Below, piece after piece: positions 26,924 through 35,517 of a DNA stretch of 64,000 bases (positions are counted from its first letter, which is position 1; each line of letters opens with the position of its first letter). This stretch comes from Rhizobium sp. CG5 (GTDB lineage: Bacteria > Pseudomonadota > Alphaproteobacteria > Rhizobiales > Rhizobiaceae), in assembly GCF_023701945.1 (NCBI RefSeq), contig NZ_JABAEF010000013.1, positions 1 to 64,000 of the forward strand, read 5' to 3'. Under the pieces are notes generated by a model, which had not been told where the DNA came from, searched no databases, and saw only the letters and a program-made list of their open reading frames with translations. The position numbers and the translations under genes were made by a program.

Positions 26924-28381
26924 TTACTTTTCTGCACCCACCATCTGCGCCACCACCGTCGCCGCGACCTTCAAACGCTGGCGCACGACCGAGCGGCCGA
27001 GCAGCGCCATGCTGTCAAACAGTGGTAGCGAGCGGGACGAGCCCGACACGGCGACGAACAGCGGCGGGGTGACCACGCGCAGCTTCTTGCCGAGGCGCTC
27101 GGAAATGGCGCGCAGTTCCTCGTCGATGGTCGTCACGTTCCATTCGAGGATCTTTTCGAGATCCGTCTGCACGGTGGTGAGGATTTCCAGCGTCTCGGCC
27201 GGGCTGGTCTTCAGGCCGGCAAAGGATGCCGGTGTCAGCCCGACGTCGTTGGCGAGCAGGAAGCCGGCAAGCTGCGGCAGTTCGCCGAGCTTGGAAATGC
27301 GGCTCTGGGCGAGCTTCAGGCCTTCCGTCAGACGGTCGTTTTCAGCAGACCATTCAAAGACACGGGCCAGGAACTGGTCCGGCGTCAGCTTTTCGCGCAG
27401 CCAGCGGCCGTTCAGCCAGTCGAGCTTCTGGATGTCGAAGATCGCGCCGGCCTTGGAGAGGTTGTCCGGATCGAATTTTTCGGCAAGCTCGTTCATATCC
27501 AGCAGCTCTTCGCCTTCGGCGATCTGGATGAAGAACAGGCCGAGGAAGTTCATCAGGGCTTCCGGCAGGTAGCCGAGCGCGGAATAATAGGAGATCGAGG
27601 TCGGGTTCTTGCGTTTCGACAGTTTTGACTTGTCGGCATTGCGCATCAGCGACAGATGCATGAACTTCGGCTCGTCCCACTCGAAATAGCGATAGAGCAG
27701 GATGTGCTTAGGGACTGATGCCAGCCATTCCTCGCCACGTGCCACATGGGTGATCTTCATCAGATGGTCGTCGATGACATTGGCCATGTGATAGGTCGGC
27801 ATGCCGTCGGCCTTCATCAGCACCTGCATGTCGACCGAATCCCAGGGGATCGAGACATCGCCATAGACGCCGTCGTTGAAATCGCAGGAGCCCTCGGTCG
27901 GGATCTTCATGCGCACGACGGAGGCTTCGCCGGAGGCGACGCGGGCGGTGACTTCCTCGGCCTTCAGGTGCAGGCAGAGACCGTCATATTTCGGCGGCTT
28001 GCCGCTGGCGCGCTGGGCTTCGCGCATTTCCGTCAGGCGCTCGGGCGTGCAGAAGCAGCGGAAGGCATGGCCCTTGTCGAGCAGGTCCTGGGCGAAGGGC
28101 TGGTACATGTCCTTGCGGTCGGACTGGCGATAGGGACCGTAGGGGCCGCCGACATCGGGGCCTTCCGACCAGGTCAATCCCGTCCACTTCAGCGCGTCGA
28201 GCACTTTCTGCTCGAATTCCGGCGTCGAGCGCGTCGCGTCGGTATCCTCGATGCGCAGGATGAACTCGCCGCCCATCTTCTTGGCGAAGAGATAGTTGAA
28301 CAAGGCGATGTAGACGGTGCCCACATGGGGTTCACCGGTCGGGGAAGGTGCGATGCGGACGCGGACGCCGGATGTGCTCAT
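26924..28381 (-). CDS. gltX: Glutamyl-tRNA synthetase
   Basis: A 485-residue class I synthetase. The HIGH-type signature is HVGT (residues 19-22, in PSPTGEPHVGT) and the KMSKS-type loop is KLSKRKN. It attaches glutamate to tRNA-Glu. Alphaproteobacteria often have two GluRS-type genes, one of which also charges tRNA-Gln for later amidation; sequence alone does not decide which this is. The ATG at 28381 was preferred over an in-frame start 14 codons upstream because it directly precedes the conserved RVRIAPSPTG region. Confidence 0.95.
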   Translation of the reverse strand: MSTSGVRVRIAPSPTGEPHVGTVYIALFNYLFAKKMGGEFILRIEDTDATRSTPEFEQKVLDALKWTGLTWSEGPDVGGPYGPYRQSDRKDMYQPFAQDLLDKGHAFRCFCTPERLTEMREAQRASGKPPKYDGLCLHLKAEEVTARVASGEASVVRMKIPTEGSCDFNDGVYGDVSIPWDSVDMQVLMKADGMPTYHMANVIDDHLMKITHVARGEEWLASVPKHILLYRYFEWDEPKFMHLSLMRNADKSKLSKRKNPTSISYYSALGYLPEALMNFLGLFFIQIAEGEELLDMNELAEKFDPDNLSKAGAIFDIQKLDWLNGRWLREKLTPDQFLARVFEWSAENDRLTEGLKLAQSRISKLGELPQLAGFLLANDVGLTPASFAGLKTSPAETLEILTTVQTDLEKILEWNVTTIDEELRAISERLGKKLRVVTPPLFVAVSGSSRSLPLFDSMALLGRSVVRQRLKVAATVVAQMVGAEK

Positions 28382-28793
28382 TGGATTCGTGCTCGTGGTA
28401 ACGTGCGGGCAATCGGACGACACTCGCGCGATTGCGGGAAAGGCTTAAAACTCTCGGAAACGCAGAAAAACCGGCTTGGCACCCGGTTTTCAGCAGTGTT
28501 CCATTGCGAGGCCTTAGGCCATATTCAGCGCCAAGCGTCAAGGAAAACTGCCGCCTGAAGCCAGAGGGAAAGGTCCTGCCATTCAAAAAGAGTGAAGGAA
28601 GCACATTTTTTTGCGCCCCTGGCGGAACCATTTCCGATCGGCGGCGTTAGACCCCACGAATGAAGGTTGGGTCAGCCTATTCCGCGGAGACGAAAAAGAC
28701 AGGATTGGATCCGTGTTCTTTCAGCGACCAAAGATAAAGCAGGTGCCCCCTTACCCCCAGCCCGACTTTCATTCGCGAAGCCCGTCCCTACCC
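28382..28793 (+). other. Gap without a recognised gene upstream of gltX
   Basis: No open frame here looks like a protein gene. The only clear signals are the minus-strand hairpin near 28467 and, at the right edge, a strong plus-strand terminator (28794-28832) with no coding gene before it. A small plus-strand RNA ending at that terminator would explain it, but no convincing promoter was identified. Confidence 0.3.
28467..28490 (-). terminator. Terminator-like hairpin in the gltX leader
   Basis: On the minus strand AAAACCGG and CCGGTTTT form an eight-bp stem around GTGCCAAG, followed by TCTG. It lies about 85 bases before the gltX start. It could be an attenuator or end an upstream short transcript. 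The U tract is short. Confidence 0.35.
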
Positions 28794-28832
28794 GAAAGCC
28801 TGCGTCCCGCCCGACGCAGGCTTTCTCCTTTT
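28794..28832 (+). terminator. Strong orphan Rho-independent terminator
   Basis: A 13-bp perfect stem (GAAAGCCTGCGTC with GACGCAGGCTTTC) around CCGCCC is followed by TCCTTTT on the plus strand only. The minus side lacks a U tract, so it does not look like the terminator of the carrier gene ending at 28873. No plus-strand protein gene lies upstream for many kilobases. Confidence 0.75.
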
Positions 28833-28872
28833 GGGGGATCGTCATGGGACCGATGGGTCCTGCCAATCGATC

Positions 28873-30645
28873 TCACGTGATCGGCCAGACCAGCAGCAGC
28901 ATGGGGATCGCCACGACAATGATCAGCAGTGATAAGGGCAGGCCGAGGCGCGGGTAGTCGCTGAAGCGATAGCCGCCCGGTCCCATCACCAGCGTATTGC
29001 ACTGATGGCCGATCGGGGTGAGGAAGTCGCTGCCGGCGCCGATCGCCACGGCCATCAGGAAGGCATCCGGCCGGAAGCCGAGATTGGCGGCGAAGCTCGC
29101 GGCAATCGGTGCCATCACGAGAACGGTGGCGGCATTGTTGAGGAACGGCGTGACCGCCATCGCCGTGACCAGGATCAGCGTCAGTGCGCCATAGGCCGGC
29201 ATGCCATGGGCCATTTGCCCCAGCCATTCCGCGATCTTCTCGCTGGCGCCTGTGGTGCGCAGGGTCTCGCTGACCGGGATGAGGGCGGCCAGCATGATCA
29301 GGATCGGGCCATCGACGGCGCGGTAGATTTCGCTCAACGGAATGACCTTGAAGATCACCATGGCCAGGGCGGCGGCAAAGAAGGCAACGGCGACTGGGGC
29401 CAGGCCGAGGGCCGTCGATCCCATGGCGGCGATCAGGATGATGATCGGGATCAGGGCGCTGCGCGAAGTCCCGAGCAGAATTTCCCGTTCGGCCAAAGGC
29501 AGGCATCCCAGTCCCTGCAGGGCCCCCGGAAGCGTCTTGCGATGTCCTTGCAGCACCACCACATCGCCGGTGCGCAGGGTCAGTTCGCCCAGCCGCTCCT
29601 TGATGCGCTTGCCCTGCCGGCTGACGGCCAGGAGGTTGATGCCATAGGTGTTGAACAGTGACACGTCGCGTGCCGACAGATCCACCAGCACCGAACTGGG
29701 CGCCACGACGGCTTCGATCGTGCTGATTTCCCCTTTCCTGGCGTCGGTCTCCGCGATCGGCTTGCCGGACAGGCTGAGCTGGGCCTGGGAAACGATACGG
29801 TCCAGCGCTTCGGACGGTCCTTCCAGCAGCAAAGTGTCGCTCTCCTTCAGCGCCACATCCGGAAATGGCGACATGCGGGTGTGACCTCGTAAGATTGCAG
29901 TTGCGATCACGTCGCCCGACGCGAGCATCAGCAGGTCGTTCAGGGGCTTGCCGATGAAGGGCGATTGTTTGGTGAGCGTGGCCTCGGTGGCATAGGTCGA
30001 ATTTTCCAGCGCCTCCTGCATGGAGGGATTCTGGTTTTCGCGGCGCGGCACCAGCCAGTAGAAGAACATCAGGAAGATCGTGCCGGTGACGGCAAGCGTG
30101 GCGCCGACCGGCGTAAAATCGAACATGGTGAAGGCTTCGCCGGTGATCTCCTTGCGAAGACCCGAGACGACGATGTTGGGCGAGGTGCCGATCTGCGTCA
30201 TCAAGCCTCCCAGCAGGGCACCGAACGCCATGGGCATCAGGAAAATGGATGGCGGACTGTTGGAGCGGCGCGCAAACTGAAAGGCGACCGGCATCATGAT
30301 GGCCAGCGCGCCGATATTCTTGATGAAGGCCGACAGGATCGTTACGGTGACGATCAAAAGCAGCATCTGGCCGCGGATCGATTTCAGCCGTGGAAAGAAG
30401 CGCTTGATGGCCCCATCAACGATGCCCGATCGCGCCACGCCGGCGCTGACCACCAGGGCGGCACCGACGATGATGACGATATCGTCGCTGAAGCCGGAGA
30501 AAGCCTTGTCGACCGGCACCAGGCCAAGGGCAACGGCAGCCACCAGCGTCACGCAGGCCACGATGTCATAGCGGAACCGATCCCATATGAAGGCGGCCAT
30601 CATCAGGCCAATGACCGAAAACGCAAGAATTTGCTCGGTGGACAT
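28873..30645 (-). CDS. SLC13-family anion transporter with two RCK_C domains
   Basis: This 590-residue inner-membrane carrier has hydrophobic blocks at both ends (about residues 5-200 and 400-590) enclosing two cytoplasmic TrkA_C/RCK_C domains (about 215-380). GTSPNIVV in the first half and SDFLTPIGHQCN in the second are the two substrate/Na-site signatures of DASS carriers. Members move sulfate, dicarboxylates or related anions; the substrate cannot be named. The ATG at 30645 has GGAGCACC just upstream. An in-frame start 37 codons earlier is cysteine-rich and unlikely. Confidence 0.88.
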   Translation of the reverse strand: MSTEQILAFSVIGLMMAAFIWDRFRYDIVACVTLVAAVALGLVPVDKAFSGFSDDIVIIVGAALVVSAGVARSGIVDGAIKRFFPRLKSIRGQMLLLIVTVTILSAFIKNIGALAIMMPVAFQFARRSNSPPSIFLMPMAFGALLGGLMTQIGTSPNIVVSGLRKEITGEAFTMFDFTPVGATLAVTGTIFLMFFYWLVPRRENQNPSMQEALENSTYATEATLTKQSPFIGKPLNDLLMLASGDVIATAILRGHTRMSPFPDVALKESDTLLLEGPSEALDRIVSQAQLSLSGKPIAETDARKGEISTIEAVVAPSSVLVDLSARDVSLFNTYGINLLAVSRQGKRIKERLGELTLRTGDVVVLQGHRKTLPGALQGLGCLPLAEREILLGTSRSALIPIIILIAAMGSTALGLAPVAVAFFAAALAMVIFKVIPLSEIYRAVDGPILIMLAALIPVSETLRTTGASEKIAEWLGQMAHGMPAYGALTLILVTAMAVTPFLNNAATVLVMAPIAASFAANLGFRPDAFLMAVAIGAGSDFLTPIGHQCNTLVMGPGGYRFSDYPRLGLPLSLLIIVVAIPMLLLVWPIT

Positions 30646-30761
30646 GGTGCTCCAGTCAATTCTGATGGGGGTAGGGATTTGGGAAGAACGGCAGAAATCG
30701 CAGTCGGAATGCAAACGGATGTCGCTTTGTTCCGAGCAAAAGCTGCAGTCAGACATGGAAA

Positions 30762-30787
30762 AGGCCCGCGGAGGTTTCCGCGGGCCT
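30762..30787 (-). terminator. Rho-independent terminator after the TerC-family gene
   Basis: On the minus strand AGGCCCGCGGA pairs with TCCGCGGGCCT (11 bp, short loop) and is followed by TTTT. It lies 26 bases after the stop codon. Confidence 0.85.
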
Positions 30788-30812
30788 GCCGGAGTCGATC
30801 AGGCGACGCCTG

Positions 30813-31568
30813 TCAATGCATGCTTTTCTTGTCCTTGTCGGACAACTTCTTGCGACGGGCGAACATGTTGAGCACTTCCACCAGGCCGGAGAAGGCCATG
30901 GCTGCGTAAATGTAGCCCTTGGGAACATGGAAGCCCATGCCGTCGGCAATCAGCGTCATGCCGATCATCAGCAGGAAGCCGAGCGCCAGCATGACGACGG
31001 TCGGGTTCTTCTCGATGAACTTGGCCAGCGGATTTGCGGCGAGCAGCATCACGGCGACGGCCACGATGACGGCAACCACCATGATCGGCAGGTGCTCGGT
31101 CATGCCGACGGCGGTGATGATGCTGTCGACGGAGAAGACCAAGTCAAGCAGCAGGATCTGGCCGATGGCGGCCGTCATGGTGGCATTGGCGGTCGAGGCG
31201 ATGAAGTCGCCGTCCTTGTCGACCGGATCGACGCTGTGGTGGATTTCCTTGGTGGCCTTCCAGACCAGGAACAGACCGCCGGCGATCAGGATCAGATCCT
31301 TCCAGGAGAAGCCATGATTGAACAGCACGAACAGTGGTTCGGTCAGCTGGACGATCCAGGCGACGGTGCCGAGCAGGGCAAGACGCATGACAAGCGCAAG
31401 GCCGATGCCGATGCGGCGGGCGGATTCGCGCTGATGCTCGGGCAGCTTGTTGGTCAGGATCGAGATGAAGACCAGGTTGTCGATGCCAAGCACGACCTCC
31501 ATGATAATCAGCGTGATCAGGGCGATCCAGGCGGCGGGATCCTGGAGAAGTAGGGCGATGTCCTGCAT
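30813..31568 (-). CDS. TerC-family integral membrane protein (YgdQ-like)
   Basis: A 251-residue protein with about seven transmembrane segments and the paired TerC signatures EVVLGIDNLVFISIL (residues 24-38) and DLVFSVDSIITAVGM (about 142-156). The conserved acidic residues within membrane segments are thought to bind metal; several TerC relatives export Mn(II) or load secreted metalloenzymes. I found no yybP-ykoY-type riboswitch upstream. It is transcribed alone, followed by a good terminator. Confidence 0.9.
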   Translation of the reverse strand: MQDIALLLQDPAAWIALITLIIMEVVLGIDNLVFISILTNKLPEHQRESARRIGIGLALVMRLALLGTVAWIVQLTEPLFVLFNHGFSWKDLILIAGGLFLVWKATKEIHHSVDPVDKDGDFIASTANATMTAAIGQILLLDLVFSVDSIITAVGMTEHLPIMVVAVIVAVAVMLLAANPLAKFIEKNPTVVMLALGFLLMIGMTLIADGMGFHVPKGYIYAAMAFSGLVEVLNMFARRKKLSDKDKKSMH

Positions 31569-31673
31569 GGGGCTCTTCCGGTTGGCGGTGTCTTCGCGAT
31601 AGCATCAAATGGCGCTAGCGAGAAGGATCGGCAAGGTGTCATCCGTAAAAGGACTAAAAATACCCGTAACCTG

Positions 31674-32399
31674 TTATTGCGGCGAGGCTTTCGCGGCCTC
31701 GCTGCCGGCAGGCCCATAGGCCGCCAGGAAGACACGCAGACCGCTTTTGACGATCCGGTCGATTTCGTTGACATCCGGGGTGCTGGTCATTTGCCCGAAC
31801 AAGCGCCGCTTGAACAGAATGCTGGTCGACAGATCGATGAACTGACGCGATGCCAGATCCGCGTCATCGACGCTCAGGGCTCCCACCTCAGCCTGGCGCT
31901 CGATGAATTCCTGCAACACCGTCTGGGCATTGCTCGGCGTGCTGGCAAAAAAACGTGTGCACAGGCCGGGCATGCGATCGGTCACGCCGATCACCGTGCG
32001 CATGGCCGGGATCATGTCACTGTTGACGACATGACGGGCATAGGTCAGGCCAAACTGCAGCAAGCGATCCTCAACCGAGCCGTCGCGGGCCAGGAGATCG
32101 CGCAATTCTTCGGCAAAGCGGCCTTTTTCCCGTTCGATCAGCGAGGCAAACAGGTCTTCCTTGCTCTGGAAGTAGACATAGATCGTCCCCTTCGAAACGC
32201 CGGCTTCCCGCGTCACGTCGTTCATGCTGGCTGCATCGAAGCCAAGCTTCATGAAAACCCGCTTGGCACCGTCGAGAATCTGCTCGCGTTTGACAGGATC
32301 GGCGCCGGCCGCAAAACGGCCCGAAATCGGCGCACACATATAGGGAGGACAGTTCTCTAAGCCCTCCGCCATCTTGTCTTTGTCCGCTGCTTCGCTCAT
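31674..32399 (-). CDS. TetR-family repressor of the adjacent efflux genes
   Basis: This 241-residue regulator has a TetR DNA-binding domain (about residues 38-85, with MNDVTREAGVSKGTIYVYF) and a ligand-binding C-terminal half. An unusual extension of about 35 residues precedes the helix-turn-helix. The ATG at 32399 is preferred to a TTG two codons upstream. It is divergent from emrA-emrB with a CCGAAC/GTTCGG inverted repeat between them, so drug-inducible repression of the pump is likely. Confidence 0.9.
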   Translation of the reverse strand: MSEAADKDKMAEGLENCPPYMCAPISGRFAAGADPVKREQILDGAKRVFMKLGFDAASMNDVTREAGVSKGTIYVYFQSKEDLFASLIEREKGRFAEELRDLLARDGSVEDRLLQFGLTYARHVVNSDMIPAMRTVIGVTDRMPGLCTRFFASTPSNAQTVLQEFIERQAEVGALSVDDADLASRQFIDLSTSILFKRRLFGQMTSTPDVNEIDRIVKSGLRVFLAAYGPAGSEAAKASPQ

Positions 32400-32482
32400 T
32401 TCCAACCTAAAATTAACACTGTCGAACTGATACGTTCTTTAACGCTTGATATGTGGTATAAAACGCCCTATGTCAAATCGAA

Positions 32483-32500
32483 CCGAACGGTTCAGTTCGG
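32483..32500. promoter_or_regulatory. Predicted TetR operator between repressor and emrA
   Basis: CCGAAC-GGTTCA-GTTCGG is an 18-base inverted repeat, overlapping a second nested one (GAACC-GAAC-GGTTC, 32480-32493). It lies 84 bases before the repressor gene and 35 bases before emrA, as expected for a shared TetR operator. Confidence 0.65.
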
Positions 32501-32534
32501 TAATTCTTCACAATTTACTCGCTATGGTAACGAT

Positions 32535-33746
32535 ATGTCAGGCACGCAGAGAAAAGGCGCCGTTCGCGCCGTCGATCTTCAGACCACGCCGCAGACAGGC
32601 GTCGACGACACGGCCAAGGTGGATGATGCGGGTGCACCGGTCTCGGCTGACGTCGCTGCCAGCGCTGCCGTTACCGAAAAGCCAAAGGCCAAGCGTCGCA
32701 ACCCGGTCCTGCCGTTGATCCTGCTTGCCCTGGTGGCGGCCGGCGGCTGGTACGGTTATTCCTGGTGGACGAATGGGCGCTTCATGGTGTCGACCGAAGA
32801 CGCCTATATCGAAGGCGACATCGCGATCATCTCGCCCAAGGTTTCGGGCTATGTCGCCGAGGTGAACGTCACGGACAACCAGAGGGTCAAGGCGGGCGAT
32901 CCGCTGGTCACCCTGGACAATGGCGATTATCGCATCGCGCTTGAGCAGGCCGACGCGGCCATCCAAACCGAGATGCTCTCCCTGAAGCGTATCGACGCGC
33001 AGATCGTTGGCGGGCAAGCGTCGCTGGAACAGGCCGAAGCGCAGAAAGTGGCGCTTGAGGCTGCGGTGCGTGGCGCCGTTATCACCCAGCGCCGGGCAGG
33101 CGAGCTGCAGTCCAAGTCGGTCGGCACCGTTGCCTCGCTCGACAATGCGCAGGTGGTTCTCGATCAGGCGCGCGCCAACCTGGTGGCTGGTGACGCGAGC
33201 ATTTCGTCGGCCAAGGCCAATATCGAGCTATTGCGGGCGCAGCGTGCCGAGGCGGAAAGCTCGGTGCGGTCGCTGGAATTGTCGCGCCAGAAGGCGCAGC
33301 GGGATTTCGATTTCACCGTTCTGAAGGCACCCTATGACGGCGTCGTCGGCAATCTGGCGGTGCAGACCGGCGATCTGGTGTCCGTCGGCAAGCGGCTCGC
33401 AGCGCTGGTGCCGGTCCAGGACCTCTATATCGATGCCAATTTCAAGGAAACGCAGATCGCGCATCTGGTGCCGGGCTCCAAGGTCAAGATCCATGTCGAT
33501 GCCTTTGAGGACGAGCCGCTGATCGGAACGGTGACGTCGATTGCGCCGGCGTCCGGCTCGGTGTTCTCGATGCTGCCGGCGGAAAATGCCACGGGCAATT
33601 TCACCAAGGTCATCCAGCGCGTGCCGGTCAGGATCGCGCTGCCCGAAGAGGCCCTGAAGCAGGGACGCCTCAGGGCGGGCCTCAGCGTCGTGGTCGATGT
33701 CGATACGCGTACGGCCCCCGCCGACGCGGCCGTCGCTGCCAAGTAG
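32535..33746 (+). CDS. emrA: HlyD/EmrA-family membrane fusion protein
   Basis: A 403-residue periplasmic adaptor. After a cytoplasmic N-terminus, one membrane helix (VLPLILLALVAAGGWYGYSWW, about residues 57-77) anchors it. A biotinyl-lipoyl domain follows (VSGYVAEVNVTDNQRVKAGD), then a long coiled-coil hairpin (about 140-260) and a beta-barrel. It would link the inner-membrane EmrB-type carrier to an outer-membrane channel that is not encoded here. The ATG at 32535 was chosen over one in the operator region. Confidence 0.92.
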   Translation: MSGTQRKGAVRAVDLQTTPQTGVDDTAKVDDAGAPVSADVAASAAVTEKPKAKRRNPVLPLILLALVAAGGWYGYSWWTNGRFMVSTEDAYIEGDIAIISPKVSGYVAEVNVTDNQRVKAGDPLVTLDNGDYRIALEQADAAIQTEMLSLKRIDAQIVGGQASLEQAEAQKVALEAAVRGAVITQRRAGELQSKSVGTVASLDNAQVVLDQARANLVAGDASISSAKANIELLRAQRAEAESSVRSLELSRQKAQRDFDFTVLKAPYDGVVGNLAVQTGDLVSVGKRLAALVPVQDLYIDANFKETQIAHLVPGSKVKIHVDAFEDEPLIGTVTSIAPASGSVFSMLPAENATGNFTKVIQRVPVRIALPEEALKQGRLRAGLSVVVDVDTRTAPADAAVAAK

Positions 33747-33774
33747 TCCGTCGAACAAGAGGCCGGGACCAACG

Positions 33775-35364
33775 ATGGCGACCACAGTAAGCCCAAGTGC
33801 TGGCGGCATCACCGTCCCGAAGGCCGAGGAGCGCATGGATCCCAAGCGCATCATCGCGTTTTTCGCGATGGTGTTCGGCATGTTCATGTCGATCCTCGAC
33901 ATTCAGATCGTCTCCGCCTCGCTGTCCGAGATCCAGGCAGGCCTGGGTGCCGGTTCCGACGAGATCGCCTGGGTGCAGACCTCCTACCTGATCGCCGAAG
34001 TCATCATGATCCCGCTATCGGGAGCCCTGGCGCGCATCGTGTCGACCCGCGTGCTGTTCTCGGTCTCGGCGGCCGGCTTTACGCTTGCCAGCGCGCTGGC
34101 GGCAACCGCCACCAATATCGAGCAGATGATCGTCTACCGCGCCATCCAGGGCTTCATCGGCGGCGGCATGATCCCGTCGGTGTTTGCCGCAGCCTTCACG
34201 ATCTTTCCGCCCTCCAAGCGCAACATCGTCTCGCCGATCATCGGGCTCGTCGCGACGCTGGCGCCGACCATCGGGCCGACCATCGGCGGCTATATCAGCC
34301 ATGCCATGTCCTGGCACTGGCTGTTCCTGATAAATGTCATTCCCGGTATCATCGTGACCGCCGTCACCTGGAGCCTGATCGATTTCGACAAGCCGGAATA
34401 TAGCCTGTTCAAGAAATTCGACTGGTGGGGATTGCTGACCATGGCGGTCTTCCTCGGCTCGATGGAATTCGTGCTGGAAGAGGGCAATTCCAAGGACTGG
34501 TTCAACGACGAGCATATCGTCATGGGCACGGTCGCCATGGTGATCGGCGGCATGATCTTCTTCTACCGGGTGTTCAGGGTCGATTTCCCCGTGGTGGATC
34601 TCAGGGCATTTGCCAACCGAAACTTCGCCTTCGGTTCGCTGTTCTCCTTCGTGATGGGCGTCGGCCTCTATGGCCTGACTTATCTCTACCCGCTCTATCT
34701 CGGCCGGATCCGCGGCTACGATTCCCTGATGATCGGCGAGACCATGTTCGTCTCCGGTCTTGCCATGTTCCTGACGGCGCCGGTCGCCGGTGCGCTGTCC
34801 AGCCGGCTCGATCCGCGGGTGATGATGATGGCGGGTTTTGCAGGCTTTGCCGCCGGAACCTTCCTGATGACCCAGATGACGGCGGACTGGGATTTCTACG
34901 AATTGCTGGTGCCGCAGATCCTGCGCGGCTGTTCCTTGATGATCTGCATGGTGCCGATCAACAATATCGCCCTTGGCACCCTGCCGCCCGAGCGGATGAA
35001 AAACGCCTCCGGACTGTTCAACCTGACCCGCAACCTCGGCGGCGCCGTGGGCCTGGCGATCATCAACACCATGCTGACGCAGCGCACCGACGATCACTAC
35101 GCCCGTCTGTCCGAACATGTCACCTGGAGCAATCCCGCAGCCGTCAGCTGGCTCGACGACATCGGCGCCAATTACGACTCCTACGGACTCGACGGCACGT
35201 CGACGGCGCTTGCCAGGCTTTCGGGCCTGGTGACAAAACAGGCCTGGATGATGTCGTTCATTGACGTGTTTCTGGGGCTGACGGTGCTGTTCAGCGCGCT
35301 CGTTTTCATGGCCATGCTGATCCAGAAACCCAAAGCCGCACCGCCGCCCGGCAGCGGCCACTAG
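33775..35364 (+). CDS. emrB: DHA2-family MFS drug efflux carrier, EmrB/QacA type
   Basis: A 529-residue inner-membrane protein with about 14 helices. The N-terminal motif LDIQIVSASLSEIQAGL is the DHA2 motif D1 region, and GPTIGGYISHAMSWHWLFLIN is the antiporter motif C. It pairs with EmrA encoded 28 bases upstream to pump out hydrophobic or cationic toxicants by proton antiport. The ATG at 33775 avoids a 26-residue overlap with emrA. Confidence 0.93.
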   Translation: MATTVSPSAGGITVPKAEERMDPKRIIAFFAMVFGMFMSILDIQIVSASLSEIQAGLGAGSDEIAWVQTSYLIAEVIMIPLSGALARIVSTRVLFSVSAAGFTLASALAATATNIEQMIVYRAIQGFIGGGMIPSVFAAAFTIFPPSKRNIVSPIIGLVATLAPTIGPTIGGYISHAMSWHWLFLINVIPGIIVTAVTWSLIDFDKPEYSLFKKFDWWGLLTMAVFLGSMEFVLEEGNSKDWFNDEHIVMGTVAMVIGGMIFFYRVFRVDFPVVDLRAFANRNFAFGSLFSFVMGVGLYGLTYLYPLYLGRIRGYDSLMIGETMFVSGLAMFLTAPVAGALSSRLDPRVMMMAGFAGFAAGTFLMTQMTADWDFYELLVPQILRGCSLMICMVPINNIALGTLPPERMKNASGLFNLTRNLGGAVGLAIINTMLTQRTDDHYARLSEHVTWSNPAAVSWLDDIGANYDSYGLDGTSTALARLSGLVTKQAWMMSFIDVFLGLTVLFSALVFMAMLIQKPKAAPPPGSGH

Positions 35365-35392
35365 CTTCTTTCACCAATCCACCGCAGCGCAT

Positions 35393-35420
35393 AAGGCCGT
35401 CGTCTCAAAGCGACGGCCTT
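35393..35420 (+). terminator. Terminator after emrB
   Basis: AAGGCCGTCG pairs perfectly with CGACGGCCTT around an eight-base loop, followed by a moderately T-rich stretch. It separates the efflux genes from the xylose regulator. Confidence 0.7.
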
Positions 35421-35451
35421 GTCGCGTTTCCAGTCCCAAGCAGGAAATGAC

Positions 35452-35480
35452 GTACGTCCATCAGAAAATGATTTACGTAC
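35452..35480. promoter_or_regulatory. Predicted operator before the xylose-locus LacI gene
   Basis: Two 12-base arms, GTACGTCCATCA and TGATTTACGTAC, are inverted with 10 of 12 matches around GAAAA. The left arm also includes the palindrome GACGTACGTC. The site lies 38 bases before the regulator start, suggesting autoregulation of the whole regulator-xylB unit. Confidence 0.55.
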
Positions 35481-35517
35481 CTCAAGAACTTCGCTAGGAG
35501 TCGGCGCCGGAGGAGAC

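Noticed and set aside
25356..27572. 738-codon plus-strand frame across lysS and gltX
   Set aside because: It spans two synthetase genes and a repeat on the other strand; GC-driven lack of stops explains it.
28382..28793. tRNA gene near the two tRNA synthetase genes
   Set aside because: No cloverleaf, T-loop GTTCRA motif or CCA end was found.
31569..31673. yybP-ykoY manganese riboswitch before the TerC-family gene
   Set aside because: The 105-base gap lacks the conserved paired loops of that class.
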